From: Lachnospiraceae bacterium
Lineage (GTDB): Bacteria; Bacillota; Clostridia; Lachnospirales; Lachnospiraceae
Assembly (NCBI GenBank): GCA_031285465.1
Contig: JAITWD010000167.1
Span: forward strand, 1 to 7,459
Direction: 5' to 3'
DNA: 7,459 bases
Below the pieces are notes generated by a model. It did not search any database. It was given only the letters and a program-made list of their open reading frames with translations, and was not told the DNA's origin. The position numbers were made by a program, and so were the translations under genes. Shown piece by piece: positions 6,281 to 7,459 of this stretch. Position 1 is the stretch's first letter; every line of letters begins with the position of its first letter.

Positions 6281-6286
6281 ATGAAC

Positions 6287-6778
6287 ATGAAACGATTAAG
6301 CTATTGGGCAATAGCACTGACAATCGCTGGTGTCGACCAAAAAATAAAAAATGAAATAGAGAAAAAATCGCCGACAGAAGCCAGCGAGTTTTCTTTGGGA
6401 CGATCGGTTGTGATCCACCGTTGTCATAATAAGGGGATGATGCTGAATATAGGTGAAAGCTATCGACCGATAGTGGCAATTCTGTCATTGGTGATGACGG
6501 TGGTACTGGCGGTCGTATTCCTGTTCACCTTGGGGAAAAAGGGGAGCAACCTCCTTAAGCTTGGTCAGGCACTTATGCTGGGCGGGGCCTTTAGCAACAC
6601 CTACGACCGGTTGAAAAGGAAATATGTTGTGGATTATATCAGCTTCAACCTGCCGTTTAAGGGATTGCGGAATATTGTTTTTAATATCGCCGATTTTGCT
6701 ATTATGATAGGCGCAACGCTGGTGGCCATTTCAAGCCACCAAAAATCGCGGGAAGAAGGTGATATTAATCAACCGTGA
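6287..6778 (+). CDS. Divergent LspA-like signal peptidase II
   Basis: LspA is the membrane aspartic protease that removes signal peptides from diacylated prolipoproteins. With the start at 6287 the protein is 163 residues, normal for the family. Motifs in order are: a short first membrane segment (about 4-16) leading to DQKIK (17-21); HNKGMMLN (47-54), at the position of the usual N-x-G-A-x-F motif but altered; a second membrane segment (61-82); GGAFSNTYDR (99-108) with catalytic-type D107; YVVDYI (113-118); and FNIAD (132-136) with catalytic-type D136 in the last membrane segment (about 131-149). Both aspartates are kept. The N-terminal region between about 22 and 46 is polar and lacks the beta-cradle sequence seen in standard LspA, and the first membrane segment is short, so activity or substrate choice may differ from standard LspA. 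It is likely an additional paralogue, which cannot be checked here. It is transcribed alone from its own promoter and its end overlaps that of the convergent arcC gene. Confidence 0.8.
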   Translation: MKRLSYWAIALTIAGVDQKIKNEIEKKSPTEASEFSLGRSVVIHRCHNKGMMLNIGESYRPIVAILSLVMTVVLAVVFLFTLGKKGSNLLKLGQALMLGGAFSNTYDRLKRKYVVDYISFNLPFKGLRNIVFNIADFAIMIGATLVAISSHQKSREEGDINQP

Positions 6779-7459
6779 TCACAGTTCCAGCCTTGCCCCT
6801 GATGGCGTGAGCCGCTTCTGACAGTGATGTGATCAAAACACGTCCCTGCGGCTTAACCGATAAATACGCAATGGCGGCTTCAATCTTGGGTAGCATATCA
6901 CCCTCACCGAACTGTTGTTGGAGGATCATTTCCTGGGCGGTGGCAACCGTCATTGCAGAAATGGGTTCCGGATCAGCCGAATTAAAATTGCGATAGACGC
7001 AGGGTACATCGGTAAAGATGATCAGTTGTCCGGCATCAAGATCGGCGGCCAGTTTACCGGCGATAGCATCCTTTTCAATGACGGCAGAGGCTCCCTTTAA
7101 ATCATAATCCTGTTCAATAACCGGGATACCACCTCCGCCACAGGCGATAACGACCTGTCCGGCATCGGCCAGAAGACGGATCGCATCAATCTCCACGATA
7201 TCAATGGGTTTCGGAGCGGCGACCACCCGGCGGACGCCCTTTCCCGTTTCCAGCTTTACATAATTTCCTTTGTCGGTTTCGATACGGGCATCCTCTTCGG
7301 TCATGTAGCGACCAATAAACTTTGAGGGGGCATAAAAGGCATCATCATAAGGATCAACCGTAACCTGGGTTAAAATTGTGCTAACGGTAGTGCCGACCCC
7401 ACGGCTGAGCAATTCCGATTTTAGTGCATTTTGAAGATCATATCCGACATATCCCTGAC
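6765..7459 (-). CDS. arcC: Carbamate kinase, 5' end beyond the window
   Basis: The enzyme interconverts carbamoyl phosphate plus ADP with carbamate plus ATP, usually giving ATP in arginine deiminase, agmatine or ureide fermentation. The reading frame stays open to the window edge, so 231 C-terminal residues of an expected 310-315 are visible; the TTG at 7412 is internal, because family sequence QGYVGYDLQNAL lies upstream of it. Conserved stretches follow: PSKFIGRYMTEEDA, GKGVRRVVAAPKPIDIVE, VVIACGGGGIPVIE, AVIEKDAIAGKLAADLDAG, IIFTDVPCVYRNF, and near the end FGEGDMLPKIEAAIAYL and GKAGTVI. These cover the nucleotide and carbamate binding parts of the amino-acid kinase fold, with no breaks. The genes upstream are outside the window, so the pathway it serves is unknown. 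Its last 14 bases overlap the end of the lspA-like gene on the other strand. Confidence 0.94.
   Translation of the reverse strand, partial: QGYVGYDLQNALKSELLSRGVGTTVSTILTQVTVDPYDDAFYAPSKFIGRYMTEEDARIETDKGNYVKLETGKGVRRVVAAPKPIDIVEIDAIRLLADAGQVVIACGGGGIPVIEQDYDLKGASAVIEKDAIAGKLAADLDAGQLIIFTDVPCVYRNFNSADPEPISAMTVATAQEMILQQQFGEGDMLPKIEAAIAYLSVKPQGRVLITSLSEAAHAIRGKAGTVITVD

Larger units (their letters stand above)
5974..6286. other. Divergent intergenic control region between FIST operon and lspA-like gene
   Basis: This 313-base AT-rich stretch has no convincing gene. It contains the strong ribosome binding site of the FIST gene (5981-5988), a weak candidate minus-strand promoter (6030-6059), a long inverted repeat (6093-6124), a near-consensus plus-strand promoter (6181-6209) with an overlapping palindrome (6203-6220), and a short leader hairpin (6243-6260). 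An in-frame ATG at 6230 has no ribosome binding site and is not taken as the lspA start. About 6125-6180 holds nothing recognised. Confidence 0.7.

Noticed and set aside
6230..6286. Longer lspA-like start at ATG 6230 adding 19 residues
   Set aside because: There is no ribosome binding site before it, whereas AAGGGA is well placed for the ATG at 6287, which also gives the N-terminus expected for LspA.
6457..6476. Small inverted repeat CTATCG-AC-CGATAG inside the lspA-like gene
   Set aside because: Six-base arms are expected by chance, especially where ATCGG/CGAT words are frequent.
7410..7412. TTG at 7412 as the start of a short carbamate kinase
   Set aside because: The same frame continues upstream with conserved carbamate kinase sequence to the window edge, so the gene is cut by the window rather than truncated.

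Overview
The window looks like chromosomal DNA from a low-to-moderate GC anaerobic member of the Bacillota. The signs are strong AGGAGG-type ribosome binding sites, an EtfA close to the clostridial forms, a carbamate kinase, a divergent clostridial-looking signal peptidase II and a FIST-domain sensor. Something near the Eubacteriaceae (Acetobacterium/Eubacterium-like) would fit, but that is an inference from protein flavour and was not tested by any search. No tRNA, rRNA, insertion sequence, CRISPR array or phage gene was seen.

Left part (1-2954, all + strand). etfA (32-1084), the alpha subunit of an electron-transfer flavoprotein, ends its transcription unit with a textbook hairpin terminator (1123-1154). 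An AT-rich control region follows, holding three perfect palindromes and an extended -10 promoter. It feeds a 145-residue cysteine-rich protein of unknown function (1278-1715) that has two similar Cys clusters. A family-2 glycosyltransferase (1839-2954) follows in the same direction.

Middle part (2968-5973, - strand). A two-gene operon encodes a soluble FIST-domain sensor (4816-5973) and, 17 bases downstream, a cytosolic hybrid histidine kinase (2968-4797) with coiled-coil, PAS-like, HisKA, HATPase and receiver regions. The kinase starts at TTG behind a near-perfect Shine-Dalgarno. The likely logic is that the FIST protein binds a small ligand and sets kinase activity, as in the NosP-kinase pairs known from Proteobacteria. 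Neither the ligand nor the output partner can be read from this window.

Right part (5974-7459). A 313-base divergent intergenic region carries a weak candidate promoter for the FIST operon, an unexplained long inverted repeat, and a consensus promoter (TTGACA-17-TATGAT). The -10 box of that promoter is embedded in an 18-bp interrupted palindrome. It drives a divergent LspA-like membrane protease (6287-6778). The end of that gene overlaps by 14 bases the end of a convergent carbamate kinase gene (arcC, 6765 to beyond the window), which is cut at its 5' end by the window edge.

The most interesting items are the FIST/hybrid-kinase pair, the Cys-cluster protein with its palindrome-covered promoter, and the similar promoter-plus-palindrome design in front of the LspA-like gene. 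Nothing here is proven to be a new system.
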